From: Magnetospirillum sp902729445
GTDB lineage: Bacteria > Pseudomonadota > Alphaproteobacteria > Rhodospirillales > Magnetospirillaceae
DNA length: 64,000 bases
Assembly (NCBI RefSeq): GCF_902729445.1
Contig: NZ_CACVCE010000067.1
Location: 62,001 to 126,000 of the forward strand
Direction of reading: 5' to 3'
Part shown: positions 46,499 through 54,837 of the stretch, piece by piece
How the letters are laid out: the number at the start of each line of letters is the position of its first letter
Numbering within the stretch: position 1 is the first letter of the stretch
Position numbers and translations under genes: made by a program
Notes under the pieces: model-generated
What the model saw: the letters and a program-made list of their open reading frames with translations, nothing else
Database searches by the model: none
Told to the model about the DNA's origin: nothing

Positions 46499-47220
46499 CC
46501 GAGACCACTCGCCGCGATCTGCTGAAGGGAGCCGCCGGGGCCGTTGTCCTGGCCCCCGGCCTGACCCTGATCGCCGCCGAAGCCCAGGCCCGCGCGCCTG
46601 GCTCCGCCGCCAGCGCCGCCAACCGCTTTGGGATGCTGATCGATACAAGGAAGTGCGATGCCGGCTGCACCGCCTGCGTCGATGCCTGCAAGACCGAGAT
46701 GGGGCTGGCCGGTCACGACCGTCCCGCCACCGACGCCCAATATATCCGCAAGGTGAACGTCAAGGACCCGACCTCGGGTGCTGCCCATTCGGTGCCGGTG
46801 ATGTGCCAGCATTGCGCCAAGCCGCCTTGCGTCGATGTCTGTCCGACCGGGGCCAGCATGAAGCGGGCCGACGGCGTCGTCTTGGTCGATCGCCACATCT
46901 GCATCGGCTGCCGCTATTGCATGATGGCCTGTCCCTACAAGGCGCGCTCGTTCGCCCACGAGGACCAGACCAATCAGCGCGAAGCCAATCCGCGCGGCAA
47001 GGGCTGCGTCGAGGCCTGCACGCTGTGCGCCCACCGCATTGATGCCGGCGGCCAGCCGGCTTGCGTCGAGGCCTGCGCCGCCACCGGCAAGGCGGCGATG
47101 CTGTTCGGCGATCTGGCCGACCCCAATTCCGAATTGTCCCGCCGCGTCGCGGCCGAGGCCAGCACCCGCATCCGCGCCGATCTGGGCACCGGTCCGGCCG
47201 TGCGCTATCAGGGGATCTGA
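46495..47220 (+). CDS. dsrO: DsrO, Tat-exported ferredoxin-like subunit
   Basis: A 241-residue iron-sulfur protein with a twin-arginine signal (TTRRDLLKGAAGAVVLAPGL). Several four-cysteine clusters follow (KCDAGCTACVDACK, MCQHCAKPPCVDVCP, CIGCRYCMMACPY, CTLCAHRIDAGGQPACVEAC) as in NrfC-like proteins. It sits on the periplasmic side between DsrJ and DsrP. The ATG at 46495 gives the ATGA overlap with dsrJ; a longer frame from 46405 is a shadow of dsrJ. Confidence 0.94.
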   Translation: MTETTRRDLLKGAAGAVVLAPGLTLIAAEAQARAPGSAASAANRFGMLIDTRKCDAGCTACVDACKTEMGLAGHDRPATDAQYIRKVNVKDPTSGAAHSVPVMCQHCAKPPCVDVCPTGASMKRADGVVLVDRHICIGCRYCMMACPYKARSFAHEDQTNQREANPRGKGCVEACTLCAHRIDAGGQPACVEACAATGKAAMLFGDLADPNSELSRRVAAEASTRIRADLGTGPAVRYQGI

Positions 47221-47222
47221 CC

Positions 47223-48401
47223 ATGAAGCGCATCACCTTCCGGGAACTGACCCCGATGACCACCGGCTGGCTGGCCCTGATGGGCGCCCTGGCGGTCCTG
47301 GCCGCCATCGCCGGCGCCGCCGTGCTGTACATGGAACATCAAGGCCATTGGGTCACCGGCATGACCAACCAGATCGTCTGGGGCATGCCGCACGTCTTCG
47401 CCATCTTCCTGATCGTCGCCGCCTCGGGGGCGTTGAACGTCGCCTCGATCGGCTCGGTGTTCGGGCGCGAGCCCTATCAGCCGCTGGGGCGGCTGTCGGG
47501 CCTGTTGGCCATTGCCCTGCTGGCCGGCGGCCTGGCGGTGCTGGTGCTTGATCTCGGTCGGCCCGACCGGCTGATCGTCGCCATGACCCACTTCAATTTC
47601 AAGTCGATCTTCGCGTGGAACGTCATCTTGTATTCCGGCTTCTTCGCCATCGTCGGCGCCTATCTGTGGACGATGATGGATTGGAAGATGAAGGGCTATT
47701 ACAAGGGCGCCGCCGTCGCCGCCTTCGTCTGGCGCCTGGTGCTGACCACCGGTACCGGCTCGATCTTCGGGTTCCTGATGGCCCGCGACGCCTATAACTC
47801 GGCGGTGATGGCGCCGTTGTTCATCGCCATGTCCTTCGCCTTCGGCCTGGCCGCCTTCATCTTGGTGGTGATGGGCGCCTATGCGGGAAGCGGCCGGCCG
47901 GTGGCGCCCGAACTGGTCACCCGCATGGGCCGTCTGCTCGGGCTGTTCTGCGCCGCCAATTTGTATTTCGTCGCGGTTCAGCATCTGACCGCGCTTTACA
48001 TGGCCGATCGCGGCGCGGTCGAGGCCTTCATCCTGGCCGATGGCGGCATCTACACCCTGCTGTTCTGGGGCGTCCAGGTGGCCCTGGGCGGGCTGGTGCC
48101 GATGGCCATTCTGTTCTCGAAGAACGCCACCCGCTGCACCGTGCGTTTCGCCGCCATCCTGGTGATGATCGGCGGCTTCGCCCAGGTCTATGTCATCCTG
48201 ATCGGCGGTCAGGCCTTCCCGTTGACCCTGTTCCCGGGGATGGAGGTGTCGTCCGCGTTCCAGGATGGGGTGGTCGGGGCCTATGCCCCCAGCCTGCCCG
48301 AGATCCTGCTGGGCATCGGCGGTTTCGCCGTCGCCGGCCTGATCACCCTGGTCGGCGCCACCTTCCTGCGCATCCTGCCGGACAGCCTGGCGGCCGAATA
48401 A
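47223..48401 (+). CDS. dsrP: DsrP, NrfD-type quinone-interacting membrane subunit
   Basis: A 392-residue protein with about ten membrane helices (for example TTGWLALMGALAVLAAIAGA, PHVFAIFLIVAASGALNVAS). It belongs to the NrfD/PsrC group, which exchanges electrons with quinones without heme. The start is 2 bp after dsrO. A 28-bp palindrome and T-rich stretch follow the stop, so it closes the dsr operon. Confidence 0.94.
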   Translation: MKRITFRELTPMTTGWLALMGALAVLAAIAGAAVLYMEHQGHWVTGMTNQIVWGMPHVFAIFLIVAASGALNVASIGSVFGREPYQPLGRLSGLLAIALLAGGLAVLVLDLGRPDRLIVAMTHFNFKSIFAWNVILYSGFFAIVGAYLWTMMDWKMKGYYKGAAVAAFVWRLVLTTGTGSIFGFLMARDAYNSAVMAPLFIAMSFAFGLAAFILVVMGAYAGSGRPVAPELVTRMGRLLGLFCAANLYFVAVQHLTALYMADRGAVEAFILADGGIYTLLFWGVQVALGGLVPMAILFSKNATRCTVRFAAILVMIGGFAQVYVILIGGQAFPLTLFPGMEVSSAFQDGVVGAYAPSLPEILLGIGGFAVAGLITLVGATFLRILPDSLAAE

Positions 48402-48426
48402 TCATCCTCGAAATCAGTCGCAAAAG

Positions 48427-48463
48427 ACGGCGCGGGCCCATGGGCCCGCGCCGTTTGCATTTG
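48427..48463 (+). terminator. terminator of the dsr operon
   Basis: ACGGCGCGGGCCCA (48427-48440) and TGGGCCCGCGCCGT (48441-48454) make a perfect 28-bp palindrome, followed by TTGCATTTG. It is 25 bp after the dsrP stop. Confidence 0.85.
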
Positions 48464-48523
48464 TGGACAATTTTACTCAAATTAATATTGGTTGTGTCAT
48501 AAATACACATATAACACCATTTG

Positions 48524-48552
48524 TTGTAGTGTTGATGCAACTGGGTTATATT
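48524..48552 (+). promoter_or_regulatory. predicted promoter of the orphan gene after dsr
   Basis: TTGTAG (48524-48529), 17-bp spacer, TATATT (48547-48552). It lies in an AT-rich stretch (about 48465-48560) that contrasts with the GC-rich surroundings. A start near 48559 would give a 26-base leader before the ATG at 48585. Confidence 0.5.
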
Positions 48553-48584
48553 CTGTTCAAGAGTTCCTCCTTGGGACGAAAGCC

Positions 48585-49706
48585 ATGGGTACCCCAGTCT
48601 GCGCTCCGATCCTGCCAACGGCCGACCCGATCGACACCGTGCGCACTTTGCTCCGTCACGACATCGCCGCCATTTTGCGCAAGAACCTGCCGGCCCTGAA
48701 GCTGGTGGCCGAGGACAAGGTCTATGACAAGGTGATGGACGACCCGATCCTGCTGGATCAGGGTTTCCGCCTGCTGAGATCCAAGCCCGAACTGTTCAAG
48801 GAGGTGGTGCGCACCCGCGAGCGGACCCTGCCTTCGTCGGATACCGATCCCTTGTGGTGCGGCCGCACCTTGGCCGAGGCGGTGGCCTTGGTGGTGCGGG
48901 CCTGTGCCCGGCGCTATTTCCGCCGTCGTCTGAAGGCGCCCAAACTGACGCTTACCCCGCCCAAGCCGCCGTTGCTGTTCCAGATCGGGCTGGCTTTGGG
49001 CCTGGTCGATCCGCCCCGCGCGCCCAAGCGCAAGGCCCAGCCGACGCCGGGCGAGAAGCTGTATCTGGCGATCCGCGATTTCCTGCTTTACGACTGGCAG
49101 GTGCCGCTGATCCCGGCCTATGCGGCTTTGTCGCCGGCCACGGTGGTCGGGCTGGGTCCGCGCATCCTGGACTTCCGCGACCCGCTGAAGCTGCAATTGC
49201 TGGCTGACGAAAATATCGGCCACGCCTTGGTCGAGGGGAAGACCCCGCTGCTGCTGTCCGATGCCGGCAAGATGATCAATTCCGACAACATCGACGCCGA
49301 GATGCTGTGGAGCGTGTGCCAGAAGATGCGCCTGGGCGCCCTGTTCCCCGATTTCAACGCGACCGAGATGCGCAAGGCGGTGGCGATGATCGCGGCGACC
49401 AGCCCGGTGGCGCTGAAGGCGTTCCTGCCGGTCCTGGGCGACGACATCCGCAAGTTCACGCTGTACCTGTTCACCACCTATGCCTGCTTCGGGCCGACCC
49501 GCTATCGCCAGGTGCTGGGCGCGCACGCGCAAGGCTGGGTGATCGAGGCGATGGCCAAGCGCGCCGCCCGCGAGCCGGCGCTTTCCGGCACCCACGAGGA
49601 AATGAAGGCGACCATCGAAACCTGGCTGAACAGTGCGGTGGCTGCGCTGGATCAGTCGGACAAGGATCGGGCCGAGGCTTACCAGTCACTGGATCGGGTG
49701 AAGTAG
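48585..49706 (+). CDS. 373-residue protein of unknown function
   Basis: A cytoplasmic, mainly helical protein with no recognised motif. It begins MGTPVCAPILPTADPIDTVR and has basic segments (RACARRYFRRRLKAPKL) and a long hydrophobic-amphipathic C-terminal half. No signal or membrane helices. An own promoter in an AT-rich region and the dsr terminator upstream suggest that it is expressed independently. Any link to sulfur metabolism is only positional. Confidence 0.7.
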   Translation: MGTPVCAPILPTADPIDTVRTLLRHDIAAILRKNLPALKLVAEDKVYDKVMDDPILLDQGFRLLRSKPELFKEVVRTRERTLPSSDTDPLWCGRTLAEAVALVVRACARRYFRRRLKAPKLTLTPPKPPLLFQIGLALGLVDPPRAPKRKAQPTPGEKLYLAIRDFLLYDWQVPLIPAYAALSPATVVGLGPRILDFRDPLKLQLLADENIGHALVEGKTPLLLSDAGKMINSDNIDAEMLWSVCQKMRLGALFPDFNATEMRKAVAMIAATSPVALKAFLPVLGDDIRKFTLYLFTTYACFGPTRYRQVLGAHAQGWVIEAMAKRAAREPALSGTHEEMKATIETWLNSAVAALDQSDKDRAEAYQSLDRVK

Positions 49707-49776
49707 GCAAGATTTCGCCAATTGCCGCCGACAGGCGCGCCATGCAATCATCCTTCGGGTGTTTTGGAATGATCTC

Positions 49777-50070
49777 ATGGGCAATCTGGACCGACTGCGC
49801 GCGCATCGCGACGAAATCCTGTCCCTGGCCTCCAGGTTCGGCGCTCGTAACTTGCGCGTCTTCGGCTCGGTCGCCCGGGACGAGGACAATCCGTCCAGCG
49901 ACATCGATTTGCTGGTCGAGTGGAGTGATCAGGCCAGTCTGACCGATTGGGTCGGGTTCCAACAGGAAGCCGAGCGGGTCCTGGGGACGAGGGTCGATGT
50001 CGTCTCCGAGGCTTCGTTGCACTGGTATGTTCGCGACAAGATTCTGGCGGAAGCTCGCCCGCTGCCATGA
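49777..50070 (+). CDS. mntA: MntA-like minimal nucleotidyltransferase (antitoxin)
   Basis: A 97-residue protein with the catalytic pattern GSVARDEDNPSSDIDLLVEW (GS-x10-DxD), as in MNT antitoxins that add AMP to tyrosine of HepT. It lies directly upstream of the HepT-like gene with ATGA overlap. The ATG at 49777 fits the family start; a GTG at 49759 would add six residues. Confidence 0.88.
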   Translation: MGNLDRLRAHRDEILSLASRFGARNLRVFGSVARDEDNPSSDIDLLVEWSDQASLTDWVGFQQEAERVLGTRVDVVSEASLHWYVRDKILAEARPLP

Positions 50071-50396
50071 AGGACCCCCGCCTCTATCTGCTCCATATCG
50101 CCGAGTGCATCGCAAAGATCGCGCGCTATACCGCGGCGGGGGCTACGGCGATGGACGAACCTATGGTGGCTGATGCGGTGTTGCGCAATCTGCAGACCCT
50201 CAGCGAGGCGGCGCAGCGTCTGCCCGACGACGTCAAGGCACGGCACCCCGAGATTCCATGGCAAAGAATTGCCGGTTTTCGCAACATCCTGGTGCACGAC
50301 TATCTTGGCGGGATCGACAATTCGCTGGTCTGGCGGGTGATCCAGGACGAATTGCCGCGCCTGAAAGCAGTAATCGAAGCGGAATTGGCGGCTTAA
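50067..50396 (+). CDS. hepT: HepT-like HEPN ribonuclease (toxin)
   Basis: A 109-residue HEPN-domain protein with the catalytic R-x4-H-x-Y motif in GFRNILVHDYLGG and a conserved tyrosine context at the N terminus (LYLLHIAECIAKIARY). HepT toxins cleave RNA and are silenced by MntA-mediated AMPylation. The 4-bp overlap with mntA is typical of the pair. It converges with the ABC permease gene with a 4-bp overlap. Confidence 0.88.
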   Translation: MKDPRLYLLHIAECIAKIARYTAAGATAMDEPMVADAVLRNLQTLSEAAQRLPDDVKARHPEIPWQRIAGFRNILVHDYLGGIDNSLVWRVIQDELPRLKAVIEAELAA

Positions 50397-51166
50397 GCCC
50401 CCTTCTCGCGCTTTTCCACCCGCTTCATCGACAAGATCAGGCAGACCACAGCCCAGGCGATGGTGACCGCCAGCGACAGCAGATAAGCGGGCGAGGCCAG
50501 CATGGACATGGCGTCGCCATAAAAGGGCGCGCGGATGATGTTCAGCGCGTGGTGCACCGGGTTGATCGCCATCACCACATTGATCCAGCCGGCGGCGCCG
50601 GAAACCGGAAACAGGGCGCCCGACAGCATCCACAAGGGCATCAGGAACACCATCATCACCGCGTGGAAGCCCGAGGTCGATTTCATCCCCCAGGCGATCA
50701 GGAAGCCCAGGGCGGCGAAGCCGGTGCCGGTCAGCACGAAGCCGGCCAACAACAGCAGGAAGCCGCCGACGCTGAAGGACAATCCCAGGAAGGGGGCGGC
50801 GATGGTGAACAGCAGCACCTGGACCAGGGCGATCAGCACCGAGCCCATCACCTTGCCCAGAACGATGGCCAGACGCGACACCGGGGCGACCAGCACGCCT
50901 TGCAGGAAGCCGGCGTCGCGGTCCTCGATGATGGTGATGCACGAGAAGATGCTGGCGAACAGCAGCATCATCACCATCACGCCGGGATAGAAATATTCCA
51001 GATAGGTCATCTGCTCCATGCCGGCCGGCTTGAAGCTGGTGCCCATGCCGGCGCCCAGGAAGGCCCAGAACATCAGGGGCTGGGCGATGGCGCCGATGAC
51101 CCTTTGCGGCTGGCGGGCGAAGCGGGTGAACTCGCGGCGTGCCAGCGAGACGGCGACGCGGATCAT
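50393..51166 (-). CDS. ABC-2 type exporter permease
   Basis: A 257-residue permease with about six helices (for example VLVQVLLFTIAAPFLGLSFS, GGFLLLLAGFVLTGTGFAAL) and the ABC-2 family sequence EDRDAGFLQGVLVAPVSRLA that couples to the ATPase. Start overlaps the ATPase stop (ATGA), making an obligate pair. The transported compound is unknown; homologues in NodJ/DrrB groups export drugs or lipids. Confidence 0.9.
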   Translation of the reverse strand: MIRVAVSLARREFTRFARQPQRVIGAIAQPLMFWAFLGAGMGTSFKPAGMEQMTYLEYFYPGVMVMMLLFASIFSCITIIEDRDAGFLQGVLVAPVSRLAIVLGKVMGSVLIALVQVLLFTIAAPFLGLSFSVGGFLLLLAGFVLTGTGFAALGFLIAWGMKSTSGFHAVMMVFLMPLWMLSGALFPVSGAAGWINVVMAINPVHHALNIIRAPFYGDAMSMLASPAYLLSLAVTIAWAVVCLILSMKRVEKREKGA

Positions 51167-52128
51167 CTGGGTTCTCCCGGGTGGTCGGCCATCTCGGGCA
51201 TGGCCCGGCCGGTGACGTGGACGAACACGTCTTCAAGGTCCGGCTGTTTGATGGAAATCGACAAGATGTCGCCCCGCCAGCGTTCCAGGATGCGCTCCAG
51301 AAGCGGCAGGCCTTCGCCGTTTTCGGTTTCTTCCAGGCGCAATTCGTCGCCGTGGCGGCGGATGGCCAGGCCCAGATGGGCGCGCAATTCGTCCCCCAGA
51401 GAGTCGGGGTCCTTGGCGCGGACCACCACCATCTCGGTGCCGATCAGGGCCCTCAGTGCCGCCGGGCTGTCATAGGCCAGCAGGCGGCCTTCGCGCATGA
51501 TGGCGACACGGTCGACATTCTCGGCCTCGGCGAAGACGTGGCTGGTCATCAGCACCGTCATGGCCCGCTCCTTTTGCAGCCGGTGCAGGGCGTCCAGGAA
51601 GGCCCGGCGCGAACCCGGGTCCAGCCCGGTGGTCGGCTCGTCCAGCAGCAGGACCTTGGGCCGGGTCATCATCACCTTGGCCAGTTCGACCTGGCGGGCC
51701 AGGCCGCCCGACAGCGTTTCGACCTTGTCGTTTTGACGATCCTTGAGGTCGGTCCAGGCCAGGGCGTCATCCTTGCGCGCCTGGAACTCGGGCCCGCCGA
51801 TGCCGTAAAGGTCGGCGTGGATGCGGATGTTTTCCGCCACCGTCAGATGCTTGTCGACCGCCGGGCTTTGGAACACCACCCCCATGATGCGCCGCACCTC
51901 GGCGCCCTGGCTGGCCAGGTCGAAGCCGCCGATGGTCACGGCTCCCCGGCTGGGGGTGGCCAGCCCGCACAGGATGCGAAACAGGGTCGATTTGCCCGAC
52001 CCGTTCGGTCCCGACAGGATGGTGAACTGTCCTTCCGGCACGTCGAGCGACAGGTCGAACAGGGCGGTGCGCTCGGGCTGTTTGCGGCCGGCGGGATAGA
52101 CGTGGCGAAGCTGGTCGATGCGGATCAT
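51163..52128 (-). CDS. ABC exporter ATP-binding protein
   Basis: A 321-residue ATPase with Walker A (LSGPNGSGKSTLFRIL near 40), signature (LSGGLARQVELAKVMM) and Walker B (VLLLDEPTTGLDPGSRR), then a ~90-residue C-terminal domain typical of DrrA/NodI-type exporters. It energises the downstream ABC-2 permease. The pair lies between dsrN and the toxin-antitoxin genes and is not known to be part of dsr clusters elsewhere. Confidence 0.92.
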   Translation of the reverse strand: MIRIDQLRHVYPAGRKQPERTALFDLSLDVPEGQFTILSGPNGSGKSTLFRILCGLATPSRGAVTIGGFDLASQGAEVRRIMGVVFQSPAVDKHLTVAENIRIHADLYGIGGPEFQARKDDALAWTDLKDRQNDKVETLSGGLARQVELAKVMMTRPKVLLLDEPTTGLDPGSRRAFLDALHRLQKERAMTVLMTSHVFAEAENVDRVAIMREGRLLAYDSPAALRALIGTEMVVVRAKDPDSLGDELRAHLGLAIRRHGDELRLEETENGEGLPLLERILERWRGDILSISIKQPDLEDVFVHVTGRAMPEMADHPGEPR

Positions 52129-52199
52129 GAGGTGCTGCTTACTTCAGGTGGCGGGCGGGCGCAAGCACCCCGGTCAAGCGCGGCAGTTTTATAATCATT

Positions 52200-53588
52200 T
52201 TAAACTTTGCGCAAGGAACGGCAGAAGGCGGCGAAGCGGGGCCCCCATGGGCTGGCGCCGACGCTGCGCAGGTGGGCATAGGTGGCCAGGGCGTTCCTGA
52301 CGATCAGCCCGTCGCGGTTCTGTCCGATGCCGGCGCCGCGGACCACCTCGTAGGCGAAGCGGGCTTCGGCTTCCAGATTCTCGATGCGGGAATGGTGGAA
52401 TTCGTGGGCCGGGACCACGGCGGGGCCTTGTTCCAGGCGCGGCCAGGGGAAATCGGCGGTCTCGCGCAGGCGGACATAGCCGCGCCCTTGCGGCCTTGCA
52501 TGCATCACCGCATCGCCCGGCACCAGCCCGACCATCTCGCGCCGGGTGCCGTGCCAGACGATGGCGCGCGACAGATACATCAGGCCGCCGCATTCGGCAT
52601 AGATCGGCAGGCCGGCCTGGGCCTTCGTCAGCAGGTCGGCGCGGAAGGATCGGTTGGCCTCCAGCCGTTCCGCGGCTGTCTCGGGGAAGCCGCCACCGAT
52701 GAACAGGCCATCCAGATCGTCGGGCAGGGTGGAATCGGACAGCGCGTTCAGGAATACCAGTTCGGCGCCGGCGGCCTTCAGGGCATCGAAATCGTCGGGA
52801 TAATAGAAGCCGAAGGCGGGATCCTTCAGCACGCCGATCCGCAAATCCGGCACGGGCCAGGCGGCGGGCGAGGGGAACACTTCCGTCTCGGGGGCGGTGG
52901 CGGCCAGGGCGATGATGGCGTCCAGATCGACCTGAGCGGCGACGCAGGACTGCAAACTGGCGATGGCGGCAGCGGCCTCGGCCGCTTCGTTGGCCGGGAC
53001 CAGGCCCAGATGGCGTTCCATGATTTCCATCTCGGGCGAGCGATGGACGGCGCCGACCACCGGAATGCCGGTGTAATGGGCGACCACGTCGCGCAGCTTC
53101 TTCTCGTGCCGGGGGCCGCCGACCTTGTTCAGGATCACGCCGGCGATGCGAATGGACTCGTCGAAGGCCTGATAGCCCTTCAGCAAGGGCGCGATGCCCC
53201 GGGTCATGCCGGTGGTATCGACCACCAGCACCACCGGAGCCTCCAGCCAGGCGGCCAGGCTGGCGCTGGAATTGGACCCTTCCAGATCCATGCCGTCGAA
53301 CAGGCCCTTATTGCCCTCGATCAGGCTGATGTCGGCGCCACGGCTGAAACGCTCGAAGCTTTCGCGGATCAGCTTGGGCGGCTGGGTGTGGAAATCCAGG
53401 TTGCGGCAGGTGCGCCCGCAGGCGGCCGACAGCCACAAGGGGTCGATATAGTCTGGTCCCTTCTTGAAGGGCTGCACCGCCAGCCCCCGGGCGGCCAGAG
53501 CGGCGGCCAGCCCGACGGTGACGGTGGTCTTGCCCGAGGATTTATGCGCCGCCGAGATCAGCAGGCGCGGGGCTTGGCGAGTGTTCAT
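52200..53588 (-). CDS. dsrN: DsrN/CobB-type a,c-diamide synthase (siroheme amidation)
   Basis: A 462-residue glutamine-dependent amidase. The N-terminal ATP domain has ISAAHKSSGKTTVTVGLAAA, then FKKGPDYIDPLWLSAACGRT. The C-terminal glutamine amidotransferase domain has the cysteine in LPIYAECGGLMYLSRA. The HKSSGKTT and KKGPDYIDPLWL forms fit DsrN, which makes siroheme amide for DsrAB, better than cobyrinate amidase CobB; CobB remains the alternative. Only 3.8 kb from dsrP, on the opposite strand. The ATG at 53588 and an in-frame ATG at 53612 are both possible and both lie in a hairpin. Confidence 0.8.
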   Translation of the reverse strand: MNTRQAPRLLISAAHKSSGKTTVTVGLAAALAARGLAVQPFKKGPDYIDPLWLSAACGRTCRNLDFHTQPPKLIRESFERFSRGADISLIEGNKGLFDGMDLEGSNSSASLAAWLEAPVVLVVDTTGMTRGIAPLLKGYQAFDESIRIAGVILNKVGGPRHEKKLRDVVAHYTGIPVVGAVHRSPEMEIMERHLGLVPANEAAEAAAAIASLQSCVAAQVDLDAIIALAATAPETEVFPSPAAWPVPDLRIGVLKDPAFGFYYPDDFDALKAAGAELVFLNALSDSTLPDDLDGLFIGGGFPETAAERLEANRSFRADLLTKAQAGLPIYAECGGLMYLSRAIVWHGTRREMVGLVPGDAVMHARPQGRGYVRLRETADFPWPRLEQGPAVVPAHEFHHSRIENLEAEARFAYEVVRGAGIGQNRDGLIVRNALATYAHLRSVGASPWGPRFAAFCRSLRKV

Positions 53589-53613
53589 GCCCGTGGGCCT
53601 ACCCACGGGCATG
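53586..53613 (-). promoter_or_regulatory. perfect hairpin containing the dsrN start codon
   Basis: CATGCCCGTGGG (53586-53597) and CCCACGGGCATG (53602-53613) form a 12-bp perfect stem with a four-base loop. In the dsrN mRNA the downstream arm includes the start codon at 53588 and the upstream arm includes the alternative ATG at 53612. It could limit translation initiation. Confidence 0.6.
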
Positions 53614-53676
53614 CAGCCGCCATTGAGGCGGCGGCCAAGGGCGCGGATGCGCCCGCCCGGCGAGGGCAAACCAAGT

Positions 53677-54705
53677 TCACACCGCCCCCGGGATGCGGGT
53701 CTTGATGCGGTCGCGCCACATCGCCTGCGCGGCTCCTTCGGCCTCGGCCACCGAGGCGGCGCGGCCGGAATACCGCAGCACGATGGCGATGGTGCCGGCG
53801 ATGGCGGCGGCCGCCACCTCGTCCTTGTCCTCGCCGGTCCACAGCGCCTTCAGGCGCGGCAACTCCAGCCCGTCCTCCTTGTCGCGGGTGCCGGCGATCA
53901 GCGCCGGCCATTCCTCGGTGCCGGGCTGGCCGTCGGCCAGGAAGGCCACCGTGCAATCCTTCTCGGGCCGGCGCTCGACCTCGCCGCCGTCGCCCTTGAA
54001 CACCGCGGCGAAACGCTCGCCCATCAGGCGCGAGCCTTCCTGGTGCACCGGCATGTAGGGCGGGTGGGTGACGCCGTTGATGGTGAAGGCGGCGCCAAAC
54101 GGGTTGACCATGCGCGCCACCGTGTGGATCGGCGAGCGCAACCCCAGCAATTGGCGCAGGCCCATCACCTGATGCAGGCGGGGCGACAGGGCTTCCAGCG
54201 TCATATAGGCGAAATTGTGGGCACGCAGCTGGGCGCAGGCCTGTTCGGCGCTGGTTGCCGCCGGCACGCCCAGCGAGGCCAGGGCCTCGGACGAATAGAC
54301 CCGGCCGGCGGTGTGGTTCTCGGCTCCGTGCATGAACACCGAAATGCCGTGCTGGGCCAGGGTCAGCGCTGCCAGCAGGTAATGGGGCAATTGCCGCGAC
54401 TTGCCGGCATAGGACGCCCAGTCCACGTCCACCTTGGGGGCGTCGGCCGGAAGCGTGATGGAATCCTTGATGGCCAGCGCCAGGCCGGCGGCTTCCTCGG
54501 GCAGCTCGGTCTTGACCCGCAGCAGGCACAGGAAGGCGCCCAGCTGGGCCTGTTCGACCTCGCCCTTCATGATCATGGTCATGGCGGCGCGGGCCTCGTC
54601 CATGGTCAGTGGCCGCGACAGGTTGGGGCCCTTGCCGAGAATGCGGACATATTGCGCAAAGGGATGTTCCTGCGGCGTGGCGCCATGTGCACGGGGATGA
54701 GCCAA
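53677..54705 (-). CDS. TrpD2/YbiB-like glycosyl transferase family 3 protein
   Basis: A 342-residue relative of anthranilate phosphoribosyltransferase. It has the N-terminal helical domain (RILGKGPNLSRPLTMDEARA) and the phosphoribosyl-binding core (MHGAENHTAGRVYSSEALAS, RSPIHTVARMVNPFGAAFTI). It lacks the anthranilate residues of true TrpD and is closer to the DNA-binding YbiB group. Translation probably starts at a TTG at 54705, with AAGGAAG 7 bp upstream. It is upstream of dsrN in the same direction with an 88-bp gap. Confidence 0.78.
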   Translation of the reverse strand: MAHPRAHGATPQEHPFAQYVRILGKGPNLSRPLTMDEARAAMTMIMKGEVEQAQLGAFLCLLRVKTELPEEAAGLALAIKDSITLPADAPKVDVDWASYAGKSRQLPHYLLAALTLAQHGISVFMHGAENHTAGRVYSSEALASLGVPAATSAEQACAQLRAHNFAYMTLEALSPRLHQVMGLRQLLGLRSPIHTVARMVNPFGAAFTINGVTHPPYMPVHQEGSRLMGERFAAVFKGDGGEVERRPEKDCTVAFLADGQPGTEEWPALIAGTRDKEDGLELPRLKALWTGEDKDEVAAAAIAGTIAIVLRYSGRAASVAEAEGAAQAMWRDRIKTRIPGAV

Positions 54706-54780
54706 AGCCTGTCTTCCTTGATCCAGTGGGGCGGCGGTAAAGGTTCAGTTTATCCTGATATGCCGGGGGAGGCGCAAGCC

Positions 54781-54810
54781 TTGACCGAACCGCGGCGCAC
54801 GGTCTATAAA
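54781..54810 (+). promoter_or_regulatory. predicted promoter of the efflux operon
   Basis: TTGACC (54781-54786), 18-bp spacer, TATAAA (54805-54810). It is immediately followed by the palindromic operator. Confidence 0.65.
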
Positions 54811-54826
54811 ACTGAACCGTTCAGTT
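54810..54826. promoter_or_regulatory. palindromic operator at the efflux operon start site
   Basis: AACTGAAC-C-GTTCAGTT is a perfect 8-1-8 inverted repeat covering the predicted start site, typical of TetR-family operators. An inverse half site, GGTTCAGTT, occurs at 54742-54750. No TetR-type gene is near, so the regulator would act in trans. Confidence 0.65.
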
Positions 54827-54837
54827 CAGAGTCCGCC

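Noticed and set aside
53613..53690. Possible cobalamin riboswitch before the DsrN/CobB-type gene
   Set aside because: No B12-box-like sequence is seen; only simple GC hairpins.
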